From NCBI GenBank assembly GCA_028564705.1, contig JAPXFQ010002423.1:1550001-1614000 (forward strand): a stretch of DNA of 64,000 bases, read 5' to 3'. Shown piece after piece: positions 22,074 to 33,639 of this stretch (position 1 is the first letter of the stretch; every line of letters starts with the position of its first letter). Below the pieces are notes generated by a model. It saw nothing but the letters and a program-made list of their open reading frames with translations. It made no database searches and was not told where the DNA came from. Origin of the DNA: Apricaphanius iberus (Eukaryota; Chordata; Actinopteri; Cyprinodontiformes; Aphaniidae). A program made the position numbers and the translations under genes.

Positions 22074-24960
22074 AGTATATTTTCTAAACTAGTGGGATTT
22101 GAATGTTTGAGTTTGAAAAAAAAGAAAACATTAAAACACAGAGTCATCTTTAAGGCATCAGTTTGTTTTTAAACAGGCTGGGGATAAATTTGGAATTGGT
22201 CTAAGGATTGAAAGTAACAACTAAATTCTTTGGTAGATTTGTTCAGCGGTGATCGAAATGATGGTGTAATTTAGAAGTAAGAAGTAAATCCTAATTCATT
22301 TATTCTGATCGTGTAGAAGCAAAATGTGATTGGACCAGCTACATTGAAATAATTTTTACCATATATTTGAATGCACATTTTCTTTTTGACAAATAAGAAT
22401 TGGTTTTAGTTTTAAAAGTTTAAGATTAATTTTTCAGATGTTATTCATTAATTGTTAGCTAGTCTACTTGATGCTGAGAGTTAATTTACATGTCCTAAAA
22501 CATTTTGGAACAGTTCTGATCATAGAATAATGGCATAATATATCATTTGATTAGTGGGGACTCTGTAACTGACAATTTATTTAGATTTTTTGATTTTATT
22601 TTCTTTATTTTTTCTTATTTTTTATTTTTTTTCTCTTTCTCTCTCAAAATTTATATATTTGTATCGATTTGGATTCTGACCCAGATTTCTGAATTGCGGT
22701 CTGCTTATTAATGAAAACTTTGGAAAATGTTCATTTGAGAAGCTGGATTAAAGAAAACATGATTCAGTGGTAATTTATTTGACATTTCTAGAAGCTTCAA
22801 TTCAATTTGGTGTTTATCATTGGAGAAAAAAAAAAAGAAGCCTGAGAGGATAATTGGGATTGAATTTAAAATGATGGTTTTTGTTTTTTATTTTAATGCT
22901 ACTAGTTTTTGTTTAGAGAAATCTTATCTCTTGAACCTCCTTAATTAATTTTTTTTTTGTTCTACTGCTAAGGGGAATTAGACTACTATGTATCCTACAA
23001 AAATTTAAGAGGAGTTTTAGTTGCAAAAATCAGTTTGACTATGTTTGATTCACTTCACAGAATCTGACAAATGTTCTTGAAGTATGAACTGTTTCGTTAT
23101 TTACAATCAGAATATTTGGGCAAGTTAGCACATTTGGGTTTGTTTAAAGAGGAATCATATAAGCAAAAGTACTTTGAATTTAGATTGGATTGTGTTAAAA
23201 AAAAGTACTTTAGGTTTGGCAATTTCTAACAATAAGCAACCACCTGGTTACTTTCACATCAATTTGATCAGGGAATGAGACGTGCATGTTTTGCACTACG
23301 GTCTTAAAGTCCCACAGGAAAATATGTATGGGGAAGCTGTTTTGTCAGTGATTTAAATCTTGGATTTTTCTTTAGAAATATGGATAGAATTTGAAGTATA
23401 GCAAACTGAAGACTATTTTTGTAAACTATGTTGTGTTTATCAGTTAGTACTATTCTCTGATTTTGTTTTAAACATTTGATGTTTTTAATTTTGATATTTT
23501 TTGTCTGAGCCAGCTTGATAGAGATCCAGTACACTTAAGTGATGGGGAGTTGGAGACTGGATCGTTATTGGTAATTGCTCAGATGGGAGGAGCTTCACAG
23601 GTAACCTTGACAACACCAACAACAGTTATAATTGGAGGGGAACCTAGTTGGACATCTTTATCTCACTGTAAGTAGCATACTTATAATAGCAGAAATTATT
23701 AATTGATTAAAGGGACAGAGTCTGGGAAAAGTGGTGTGAAGTCTGAATTTCAAAGGGGTTTAGTTAAATATGAGCTATTCGTCTGTACCTCAGTGAAGCG
23801 AAACCAGGAGAGCCACTTTTCCATAGAGACTGTTTATAAGAGGGACAGAAAAAAGGGGATAGAACCTTTGCAGATGGTTATTGCCTTTATTTTTGTTATT
23901 GCAATGTTTTGGTGGTGCTTTAGCAATATCTAACAGAAAAAATCCATCCTTTTTTTAATTTTATTTTATTTATCTATTTACTTTGTGAACAGACCACTAA
24001 ACTTTGAAGAAAAGAATTAGTGAATGGTATCGATGCAGTTTATATCTGAGGAATAGACATTATGTCATAAAAGTTATGTTTGCTCTCAGACACCATTTTG
24101 TAGGACATCAACATAGAGCCTACTGATCTTACTGATTAATTTTCAGATATTTTACTCACCTCAAGGATTTGGGAGACTGCTGAGACTGAAATGTATTGCC
24201 CAGGAAGGAAGTTATGGGGGTGATGGAAGAATTTGCAGAGTGGGTAAGACTGACTGATAGAGGTTAACCTGCGTTTTTCTATACTTTTGATTGTATTTGT
24301 GATCAGACCATAGATCTACTTGTCTGGACATGTTTGGTAAAACTAAATAAGATTATATTGATATGCCAAATTAGGGCATGGGACATGGTTATGGCTGTTT
24401 GTCCACTGTTGACGCACTCCAATGGCTGCAAGGAAGCTCGGTGCTTTGTGTTGAGACTGGATGGAATGTCTGGTCTGCTTATCTGTGGAATGTCTTGTCA
24501 TAACTGCTTTTCGACAATAATGCAGGAGACAATTTGCTGAGATTAACAAACGTTCTTGGCTTTATCCACAGCAAGCACCTGAGAAAATGGGGAGAGCACA
24601 AAGCTGCTGCCCCAGTAGGACAGGCCTGTCGGGTGCTGGATGGGAAAACATGGCTCTGTTCCCATGCTCAGGTTTGGTGAGTTTGAAGATAATTGGATAC
24701 TTTAAATTTATAGGTTTAGTTTTGTTAATTTATACTTGGAAAATTTACAGGGTCTGACAGCTAAAGTGTGAAAAACTCAGGCTAACTAAGTTAGTTTTGC
24801 GTACTTATGGGATATATTTCTGGCTATTATGACACATGCTATGGGTTTTGTTAAGCTGTAAGGAAGAATTTAGGAATAATGAGTAAATGTTAAATTAATC
24901 ATTTGATTCCATACCAGGTCTTCTTAATGGCATCAGATCGCATCTTCCTGCACCTGAATG
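22074..24960 (+). other. LTR element interior, T/G-rich non-coding part
   Basis: No motif-bearing frame. A 76-codon frame at 23703-23933 ends in a hydrophobic run (VIAFIFVIAMFWWCFSNI) that could be read as a membrane segment, but no envelope context accompanies it. C is visibly the rarest base on this strand. Confidence 0.45.
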
Positions 24961-24977
24961 GATTGGCTGTGTTTGGG

Positions 24978-25450
24978 AATGGTCAATTACGGGAGTAATT
25001 TACCATTAAAGAGGGATTATTATTGTAATCATCTGATTGTGATTTGATTTGGAAAAGACAATTCTTTTATAGACATGGACTGAATGCAGCTTCACGGAAA
25101 CGTCGAGCCTGGTCGAGGATCGGCAGGATTCTGCCTAAGGAGGGTCGAGAAGGTTTTGACCAAGCTGAATCGGAAGCTGGGGCCACAGGCGGCGGGGCCT
25201 AGCTCACCCAGAAGGTTGTTTGGGTGGTGATATTACTCATCCAGTGTGATCTATGTGCCAATGAATGAGATGGGCAATTTGAAATTGCCATCTCAAAGAG
25301 GGATCTACAGAAGAAGATCACAACTCACCAATCAGCTGCACAGCAGGTTTTGACCACCCCACATCGGTGGGGTAAGCTATTGGAAGAGGGACCAGCTGTG
25401 CATTTGTGTTTATTGGGGGAAATGCTCAATTAATGAAGTAATTGGCATTT
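24978..25450 (+). repeat. Three related hairpin modules in the LTR element
   Basis: Three imperfect stem-loops share a CAATT core but differ in stem sequence. Module A is 24978-25007 (AATGGTCAATTAC pairs with GTAATTTACCATT, 12 of 13). Module B is 25267-25294 (GAGATGGGCAATTT with AAATTGCCATCTC, one bulge). Module C is 25420-25450 (AAATGCTCAATTA with TAATTGGCATTT, one bulge). After A and B comes the same purine block (AAGAGGGAT), with a weaker form after C. Different stems that still pair suggest selection on RNA structure. Confidence 0.5.
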
Positions 25451-26210
25451 CAGAGAGTGGTTATCTGCATATATGGGAGTAAAACTGGAACACTGATCAG
25501 CTCTGTACATCGCTCTCGCAGCTGCCAGGTGCCACCATTGGGGGGTTAACCACGAGAGAGAAGAAAGAAGAACAGAAGATAAAAATATATAAAAGACTGA
25601 ATAGACTTTTTAATAATTTTTTGCATTTTACAGGTTGTTTAACTATTTTTATTCACAAGTGCAGATTGTTAACACTGCCTAAGAGGGTTTCTTAAAGGTT
25701 TCTTAATACCTTCTATTTCACAGGTTTCTTAACACTTTAAGTTTGATCCGTTTCAGAACAGATAGTCAATTGTGTTTTCTCATTATCTTGTGGGTATTAA
25801 ATTGTATTGTATTTCTCTGGGGCCTCCTCCACAGTATTCACATACATTAAAAGCTAGACTTAGTTAACTTTTCACATTTAAGACATTCTTATACATTTTT
25901 GGGTTTTGAATTAGTTTTTGGGAATTGTTAAAATAATATTTTTTGTATAATGCCAAAAGAGGGTGAATTTATAATTAACAGATTGACATTTTTGAGTAAT
26001 GGGAGTTAAGGTTAAAAAGGTATTTCAACAGGTTGTGTTTTGAATTTTAATCTGGAAGTCTTGTTGTGGTATCATATGAAAGACTTCATGTTTTAAACTG
26101 ATAACATTTCTTGGGTTTGAATTTTTTGCATTCTCAAATGTTTTTAGATCTTAAGTTTTTAAACACTAACCCTGAGTACAGAGAAGTAATCAATCTATTT
26201 GAAGATAGAT

Positions 26211-26222
26211 TGAAAGAGGGAG
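26211..26222 (+). other. Polypurine tract
   Basis: TGAAAGAGGGAG lies one base before the TG of the 3' LTR, as required for plus-strand priming. Confidence 0.7.
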
Positions 26223-26223
26223 T

Positions 26224-26855
26224 TGTTGTATCTTATTTTTTGGGGCTAATATCTTTAGTAAGAATTCAGAGGTAGAGGTCTGTTTTATAACATTCAGAGG
26301 TAAAAGACACACTGTTTATCAGTATTTGAATTGGGCCTTGGATAAATGGTGGGAGTATGTGTGACCTTTGAGGATCTCTGAGACAAAGAGTTTTATTGCA
26401 GACTATAAAACCATAAAATTCAGGATGGACTCACATGCCAGACCTCGGATCTTTTGATGTAGGAGCAGGACAATGGTCAATACACTAACCAGCTTTTGTT
26501 TAGGACTGTGTCAATAAAGCCTGGGAGAATGAACTTTTGACTTGGATCCAGGAGAAAAGACACGTCCCTTGTGACTGCATGATTTTGGACGGACCAATCA
26601 TTGTTAACACACTGTTTTGAAACGTTCTGATTGGAGCAGATTAATCCTGGGAGGTTTTGGACGTTTATAAAAGTTATGACACGGAAACCATTCTTCGTCA
26701 GATCTTTGTCTGGCCCAGAGAAAATAGGGCATGTTTTCTCTGTAAACTGCAATTTGTTAATCTGTTTAAAATAAAAGTGAGAACTGGAAATTGGCTCCAT
26801 TTTGTCTCTGCTTGAACATGCACTGAATTATTTTTTGATAAAATTAAATTCTACT
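26224..26855 (+). repeat. 3' LTR
   Basis: Nearly identical to the 5' LTR. Visible differences: TC versus AT at 26445-26446, TTTTGAAA versus TTTAAAA near 26614, an extra 21 bp (GATTAATCCTGGGAGG block, 26639-26661), and G versus C near 26786. The last base reads T instead of A before the GTAG duplication. Confidence 0.9.
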
Positions 26856-26889
26856 GTAGTTAGATTTTTTTATATTAAAAGTAAATGCT

Positions 26890-27030
26890 TATGAATTTTA
26901 CCCTGTGATGGACTGCCGACCTGACCAAAGTGTGTCCTGCCGACCTGCCCTACGATTGCTGGAGATAGGTACCAGCCCCTACCTTAACCCAGAACAGGAT
27001 AGATGGTATAGATACTGGATGGATGAATTT
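26890..27030 (+). mobile_element. SINE 3' tail, plus strand
   Basis: CCCTGTGATGGACTGCCGAC, CTGGAGATAGGTACCAGCCC and GATACTGGATGGATGA: the common tail again, about 35 bp beyond the LTR element. Confidence 0.75.
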
Positions 27031-28218
27031 GAGCTGTTAAATGGTGAGTTGAGTTCTGAAGTGGGTCAATCTGAGACCAGATTGTTCTTTGTTTATGAAT
27101 GCTTGTTACATAAAAAGCCCTAACTGGCTTAACTATCCTCTTTGGTTTTAGCATACAGGTCCACACACAAAATGTGCATCATGTTCAGTTGTCAGGTGTT
27201 TTAGTGTAAGCAATTTTTTTAACATATAAAAAGAAAAAAAGTGAATATGTGAGAAGTTTCAAGGTTGGAGGTAGCTGTAGATTGTTAAACAGTACAGTTT
27301 TGCCCATTAGTCTTTTTTCATTATTTCATAACAGTTCACTGTCTCTACTGTCTTCTATTCGGACATTGTTAATTGTAACAAAATTATTCAAAAGAAGCAA
27401 GTATAAATTGACTGAAAATAATAAAATGCACATTGAATTGTGAGTTATAGTTGTATAGTGCATAACTTGAATCTGACACATGAGAGGGAATTTAACGTGT
27501 GTAACTGGGAAACTGTGGGTGAACAAAGGTTTGAGAATCACATTGTAGAAGTAACAGAGAAAGAAAAATCCAAAAACAAAACAAAAAAAACGGAACAAAG
27601 GCTAGCACACTTTGCATTGAAGGGGATTGGCTTGTGTAATATAGTATTTGCAACAGTCAAGAATATACCACATTGTGAAGACATCTAGACGTAGTAAGCT
27701 CCTCATGTCAACAGCATTGTAAACAGTTTTTTTATTCTTGTCTACTGAATGTATTAAGGGGGGAGAGATATTATGCTTCTTCCAGGCACACAGTACCATT
27801 CTATAGCACATTCTAATGAAGATTTTACCCTAAATCATTCTGAAAATCCTTTATATATCAAAATCGACCGCAAAGAAATTTGCCTTATCATTACTTCTGT
27901 ATTTGACGCCTTGCTATTCGCCCTTCTACCCTTTGTGAAACTCCCCCTGCAGAATGTCACACTGGCTATTATAGCATTGGGCGTCGGACTCCAAGATAGT
28001 TTACAGAAGTTTTCAGCAAGTTGCATTTCATTATTTAGGAAAAAAAACACATTGGTGAACAATGGCAACATGGGAGATTGTAAGATGACACGCAAATGAG
28101 CCGATATCCGGCCCTGAAAGTGGGGTTTTTGAAGAACCAGAGAGAATTAAGAGGCTTTTACAAAACGTGTCGGCACTGTAATAATTCCTTAGCACAATTT
28201 TTAAATATGAATCAATTT
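27031..28218. other. Unassigned; segment open on both strands at 27835-28095
   Basis: 27835-28095 is open for about 87 codons on the minus strand and 108 on the plus strand, with more balanced base use than its flanks (GCAGAATGTCACACTGGC, GGGCGTCGGACTCC). It may be the interior of an unrecognised transposon. No motif supports a function. Confidence 0.3.
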
Positions 28219-28403
28219 GAAGCTTCCTTTTGTATCAAAACCATAAAAACACAAAGAGAATAAGCTAAGTCTTGCATTAAAATCACAAATGTAGAGAGAA
28301 AGGAAGCTACGTTTTGCACTGAAACCATAAATTCAAACAACTATGAAGCTACGTTTGGCATTGCAACCAGAAAAACACAGAAATTTGACGCTTCGTTTTG
28401 AAG
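28219..28403. repeat. 42-bp minisatellite, 4.4 copies
   Basis: Units start exactly every 42 bp at 28219, 28261, 28303, 28345 and 28387 (partial). Each opens with a form of GAAGCTACGTTTTGCA and continues with AACCATAAA/ACACAAA-type sequence. Units 3 and 4 are the most alike. Confidence 0.8.
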
Positions 28404-28447
28404 TCAAAGTTAGGAATGCTAAGCCACAGTTCTTGCCTGTACAAGTT

Positions 28448-28597
28448 CTGATGGAGTAGCCTCGCCTTTAGGGCCAATCTGCTTATTAATCCACTATCAA
28501 AAAGGCCTTTGTTGAGAAAGCAGTCCTCTGTGAAGTGATTTGTGCAAAGATAACATAACTTTTTTGGCTTAGGATGGTTTCCAAAGATGAAGTCCAA
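28448..28597 (-). pseudogene. THAP-domain C-terminal fragment
   Basis: The minus strand reads MDFIFGNHPKPKKL, then LCTNHFTEDCFLNKGLFDSG and LISRLALKARLL. The C..HFT..CF block with a following F.AG/SG..SRL.LK segment is the second half of a THAP zinc finger, including the C and H zinc ligands of the C2CH set. The N-terminal C..C half is not found upstream in frame, and the frame runs on into the 42-bp minisatellite. Probably a relic exon of a transposon or of a THAP gene. Confidence 0.55.
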
Positions 28598-30921
28598 ACT
28601 TTTAGCCTCACAATTAGCCTAAGCTGACCGCAGCAGCTGCTACTCTACCGAAGATGAGTAGGGAGGGCTGCAGGCGCAGTGGCTTGGCTGCTGAGTAAGC
28701 TGCAACAGGTAGGGGGAGGAGATGGGTGGAAAAAGGGAGATAGGTGGGAGCAGGCATTTCAGCACATCCAATAACTACCTGAAGAGACTGAAAAAATTAT
28801 TCAAAGATAAATGGATGTTTCAAAGCAACACTTTAGGCATGTTTTTAATGAGGAAATAACATGGTATCAGGATGTATATGTCAAAAAGTCAATTTTGGGG
28901 TGTCATTTTTTTCACGTTCATCTTTTTCTTAGCTCTTTAAGTTTGTAGTGAAATATTTTACAAATGTATTTTTTACTCAGATTCAACATTTATTTTTATC
29001 CTTCCATGTATATTTTGCATTGTAAAACAGGAAATCAGAGAAATAAATTAATTATTGAGGTTTCTAGTACACTTTGGTGCTAAGGGTACATCAGCTCTTT
29101 TTTCTAAATAACCTATTCAGGAAAATTTTGTCCCCTTATAAAATAATTTGCAACGTAATTTTAACACATTCTATGTATGATTAAATCAACTAATTGTACT
29201 TGTTCTAGAGCGTAATGTGTCCTCGAAATGCTTGCAGTCATTTAATGTACATGAATAACACCAGTCCTTCCAGAAAAGATAATTAATACCCCCCTCTTTT
29301 GTTAGAAAACATGTTAAAACTGCTACTGTAGTTACTTGATGCAAATGTCTTTTTTAAGTAGACTATTATTTATTTCTTATATATTTACATATGGACCTTC
29401 TGGACTGTTCAGTGATAGCCATTTAGGCAGGGGGTATTGCTGTCTTCCCTTAGTGATTATCCTATTGTCAGACTTTTAAATTTCAGTTGCCTTTGCGGTT
29501 TACTCATGTTTCAATTATATCCAGCATTACTTACACTGTTCTCTCTGTGTCTACTCCCAGATTAAACCTGTTCACTCTCCTGGTGACTCTTTCCAAATGA
29601 ACCTTTGAGCATGTGAAGCCTCCAGGTCCCGCTTGATGTTTACCTCTTATCATTCTAATAACTGAACCACTGTCCTTTCCAATCTTGATTTTTTTAAATG
29701 CTTACCATGTTGTCAAAACCAAAGCAACATTTTTTTCGGACAGATACATCTCATCTCACCTTGTTATCTATGTATCCACTTGTTCTGGCAGCTCTCCTCC
29801 TCCTCCTCCAGAGAAGGTTTTAAAGTAACACTTCCCAAACAGATATCATACTAACCTTGTGTTTACAATAAACCCTTTGAATGCGGTCTCTGTTTTCTGA
29901 GAGTTCTTTACATGTAGGTCTGGCAATTGCCTAAAAAACTGAAGCACATCTACAAAAATGGATGTTGAGGAACAGCAAGGTTAGATCTTCAAAAAAAGGA
30001 GAGAGAAAGCTGGGATTTTTAAGTCCTTTAGTCTTGCTAAAGTGGAACACTCCCTCAATCTGTCCTTCCATCTGCCTTCCTTGTGTGATTTATACTACTC
30101 TTTCTCTGTCTGTCTCTTAACATTGCTCTCTGCTTTGCACAACTCTTATTCCAGCAGCACATTCTTCTCCTTTTAACACACCTTGTTGATTAGTCACTTC
30201 AAACTTGCTTTAGAAAAGAATGTTTCATGTATGCACCTTTTCGATCTGCTCCAAAATATAAACTCACCAAAGTAGCATTTACAACTTATTTCTATTCACT
30301 GAGGCCACACTCGAACTACTTTAGTTAACCCTACCAAAATAATTTGTAACCTCTAAATTGTCCTTATTATCTTTTAATCCCTACTTGTCCATTGACTTGG
30401 CAAAACCTTGCTCTGAACACCCACTGACCATTTTTTAATCTTCCTTCCTGTGATAGATGTCCACAGAGGGAGATTGTCAGGACGAGTCAACTCTAAATCC
30501 CCGGTGGTAGGGCAAGTGATGGTTGATGGAAGCTGAAAAGCCTGCAGGTCCAGGCGCACCTGGCCTTGCTTCAATATGATAAGGTGGTTGTTGTGCATAC
30601 TAATGGCACGATGGTGGACTCACTGATAAAAAGATTGCTTAAAGGAGAAAGAATGATATATTTTAATTTTACTGAGGATGGCATGGCTTGCCCTCTCATA
30701 TTTTCTTTTCTTCTTAAAATAATCTTTTTAAAGCTGTTAAAATGTGTTCACAAAACTTCATTTTGCTTTTATGCATTTCAAATGCAATATGAGTAAATGA
30801 AATTCAACATAAATATAGGCATCCAGTAAATAATTCAGTGCCAAGAACAAAATCTTTATTAAAGGTGAAAAAAAAAAAAAAATCATCTGAGTAACGCTAT
30901 GACTAATTTCGGTGTGCATGT
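28598..30921. other. No feature recognised
   Basis: Includes a GC-richer patch (28620-28740) and long AT-rich spans. A minus-strand open piece (30374-30598) has no recognisable motif. An A-run lies near 30868-30882. Confidence 0.35.
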
Positions 30922-31534
30922 TTGGAGATATATACTATATTTACTGACTATATCAGGCTGTCAGGCATAAATGATAACACCAGCCACTCCCCTGCAAGAC
31001 AGTTTCCAATGGCAACCAAAAGTACTTCCTTCATACTCCTGGAAAGTTTCATATTGGTCTTAATTTGTACCACTGTACTTTTAGTGGACCCACAAGGGTG
31101 TTTATGTGGATCTCGTATTTGTTTAACCTCTATGTTTCCAATGACTATATTCTGTTCTGTTAATGGATGCATTAAGCTAAGCTTATTCACAAAGTTAAAA
31201 TTTACTCTGGTTGAGATTAAACATTATACTGTACACATTACTCCTGGTAAATCAGTTTTAGGTGATTTACGTACATTAGTAAGAAGCTGTTTAAATGAAT
31301 TCAAACCCACCTCTCACCCTGGTTAAACGTTATTCAAGTGTTTGTTTAATTAAATATTCTTCACAGTTAAAATCTATTAATCAGTTTTTTTTAACTCAGC
31401 ATATGCAGGGTCTTAGTAACAAATGCATGCATATCCTTGTACATTATGTGCAAGAATTATATCTAATAAAAGAGCTTAAGGGTTCGTCTAAAGATATGCC
31501 AAATAATAGATGTCTAATTGATGCAGAGAGTTGA
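30922..31534 (+). other. Unresolved coding-like stretch
   Basis: A 134-codon plus-strand frame (30922-31326) overlaps a second frame (31295-31534), as if one reading were broken by a shift near 31300. The opposite strand is also open over 30948-31190. The predicted protein has a hydrophobic segment (FILLESFILVLICTTVLLV) and several cysteines. I cannot match it to any family. It could be chance or an old transposon. Confidence 0.2.
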
Positions 31535-31622
31535 GTGGGTAAACATTGCCAAGTCACCACTGATGTGAGGTTTTCTGCCCAATAATGTCAGGCAAAGAGA
31601 AACAGCCAACTGTTACCACTTC

Positions 31623-31658
31623 AACTTTAGGACAAACAACAACTTTAGGACAAACAAC
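31623..31658 (+). repeat. Perfect 18-bp tandem duplication
   Basis: AACTTTAGGACAAACAAC occurs twice back to back. Confidence 0.9.
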
Positions 31659-31879
31659 AAGAATCCCAAAAGGAAGATTGCCATTTTAGCCACAGAAACA
31701 AAAGACAGGTGAGTTAACTCCAACTGGTGTTTTGTGCTCTCACGCCTGCTGTGGCAATGTGTTCCCAAAACAGCGGGGCATGCCCTAACTGTGATAGCTG
31801 ACAGGAGGGGTGAGTGCTCTGTGACTGTGTTTATGTTTTAAGCGAGGTTATAAAAAAAAAAAAAAATCGGTATTATAAT

Positions 31880-33639
31880 AGTATACACACAACGGAACTT
31901 TGCGGATATTTGCCCTCTATCACCCTCTCAAGACGTGCGGAGTAACGTCACAGTGGTAAAAACAAATCTCTATGGAGCGCATTTGAAGAAGTGTACTGAT
32001 GTTTTACAAGATTGCTAGCCAAAGCAACAAAACATTAAACTAATGGTGTGTCAGTTGTTAAACCACCAAACAGTTTCCCCGACACTGTATCACATGCTCA
32101 CATAACCCCGGTGTTATGTCTGCATGTTATTATAGTCGGTGTCCACCAGGGGGGCCCACTTGTTCCAGTGATTCTGTGTCTTGCGGAGACATCTGCAGAA
32201 GAAGTGTGTATGGCTGTAACCCTGTATTACTCCAACTAAAGAAAGAATGTCAGTCTGGTGTTGTGAGTCTTATTATTATTTATCTTATAAGGGTTATTTA
32301 TTCTAACATAGAGTCGGCTACATAATACCCGCAACAAGCATTTTTTACCTAACAATCCAGTAGCAACACGGATATTTCAGCAGCCGTAGTACATCCTGTT
32401 TTATCTCTAACACATCATTTTCAGTGGCTGATCACACAGAATTGAAAAGTTGTAATACTGGGTTTTAGAAGCTGATCCTACTTTGACCTAAACTGAGTAA
32501 CCATTTGACAGAAAATATATTTCACAACAGTGAGGGGAAGGGAGAGTCGTCTGACCTGTGTCATATTGTGTCAATCTGCTCGATGAGACAGTAGGAAGAG
32601 CAGCAGAAGGTGTGCTTTAAGCTTTGGGCTTTAACGAAGGGAACATTCTGGTCATGAGTTGAGAAGATTGCACAGCTCACCCAGGCTTTCCACTGGACGT
32701 GTCAGCAGCATGTTACAGGAGCAGCACGTTTTACTTGCGTGTTCTGCTGCTTGGCCCTTTCCACAGGGGGCATCAGCAGCAAGTAGCAGCAGGGAAGCAG
32801 CTGTCGACGACAGAGCCCGAAATCAAGCGAGCTCAGCAAAATTATGCGTGGTTTCGTCAGTAAACGCAACAACAAGAAGGAAAAAAGACTACAACATGGC
32901 TCCAAAAGGTCTGTGTTTTATGCCAAGAAGTTTATGTATGACTTCTCATGGGGCCGCACAGGTAGTAAAGTAAAGCTACGAGAAAGAAGCTTCTTTGTTT
33001 TATTTAGAACATTTCCGGATGCCGAACCATCTGACTTCCTGAATGTTCAAATTTACACGTTTCACAAGCGTAGTGCGTAGAAAATAGGACTGCCGCGTAT
33101 ATTTAGTAAAGTGCTGCGACATGATGCTCCTGTGATGGAGCAAACTTGTGCTGCTTTCACCTCCGATGGAAAGGATTACATTGATTACAGCGGTGGCTAA
33201 CAGCCGTGTATGACGTGCTGCTGCTGTAACATGCTGCTGACGCGTCCGGTAGAAAGGAGGGGTCAGAGTCCAGCTCCACAGCTCTGATGCTGCTACTTCA
33301 CACCAGGCATAGATTAGATGTGGCCCACTGTCTGTGCAGCAGCACCGGGATACCGGGTTCTGTGCCCTGGTGTGAAATAGGGGTTAACAGCCTTCTCTAG
33401 TGAAGCTCCAACAGCCTTCAGCTTGAGAACTGGGCTGCTCTATGACTTTCTCTTTTCCTTGCTTCGTCTGATAGCATCTTCTTTGGTGGATCTAATATGG
33501 CTAAGGTCTCAAACTGTGTGTTTGTTTATATCATTTGGTAGCGTATTGCATACTGCCGTAATTCGAAACTCAGTCAATGCTTCTTCTTCTTCTTCTGCAG
33601 GCAACCCGTGAGTGAAAAATTGTATAGTGTGCTTCTAAG
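31880..33639. mobile_element. Large MITE, copy 1, with an internal MITE
   Basis: Shares its left part (GGTGTGTCAGTTG, CAATCCAGTAGCAACACGG, AACTGAGTAACC...GAGGGGAAGG) and right part (TTCCTTGCTTCGTCTGATAG, GTGAGTGAAAAAT...AGTGTGC) with the copy at 35731-36612, in the same order and orientation. The ends form an imperfect inverted repeat with ACACACT-type sequence. The copy is about 880 bp longer than its relative. Much of the difference is the inverted-repeat element at 32686-33256. No transposase is present. Confidence 0.65.
32686..33256. mobile_element. MITE nested inside the larger MITE
   Basis: About 50 bp at 32686-32735 reappears inverted at 33207-33256. Both arms contain GTCAGCAGCATGTTACAG and AGCAGCACGT, with the outermost bases CTTTC(C/T)AC(T/C)GGACG. 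571 bp long. It is missing from the copy at 35731, so it inserted after the two copies separated. A short basic frame inside (32844-33080, MRGFVSKRNNKKEKRLQHGS) has no recognised domain. Confidence 0.7.

Larger units (their letters stand above)
18973..26855 (+). mobile_element. Complete LTR retrotransposon with non-coding interior (LARD-type)
   Basis: Two direct repeats of about 610 and 632 bp (18973-19582, 26224-26855) bound a 6.6-kb interior. They are TG-initiated, the left copy ends in CA, and a 4-bp GTAG flanks both sides (18969-18972 and 26856-26859). A primer-binding site follows the left LTR and a polypurine tract precedes the right one, fixing plus orientation. By eye the LTRs differ at about five substitutions plus one 1-bp and one 21-bp indel, so the insertion is young. 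Yet the interior has no plus-strand open frame above about 105 codons and no protease, RT, RNase H, integrase or envelope motif that I can find. Decay cannot explain this at under 1% LTR divergence. The element was probably non-coding when it inserted and mobilised in trans, as known for large retrotransposon derivatives. C is conspicuously rare on the plus strand of the interior. Confidence 0.85.
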
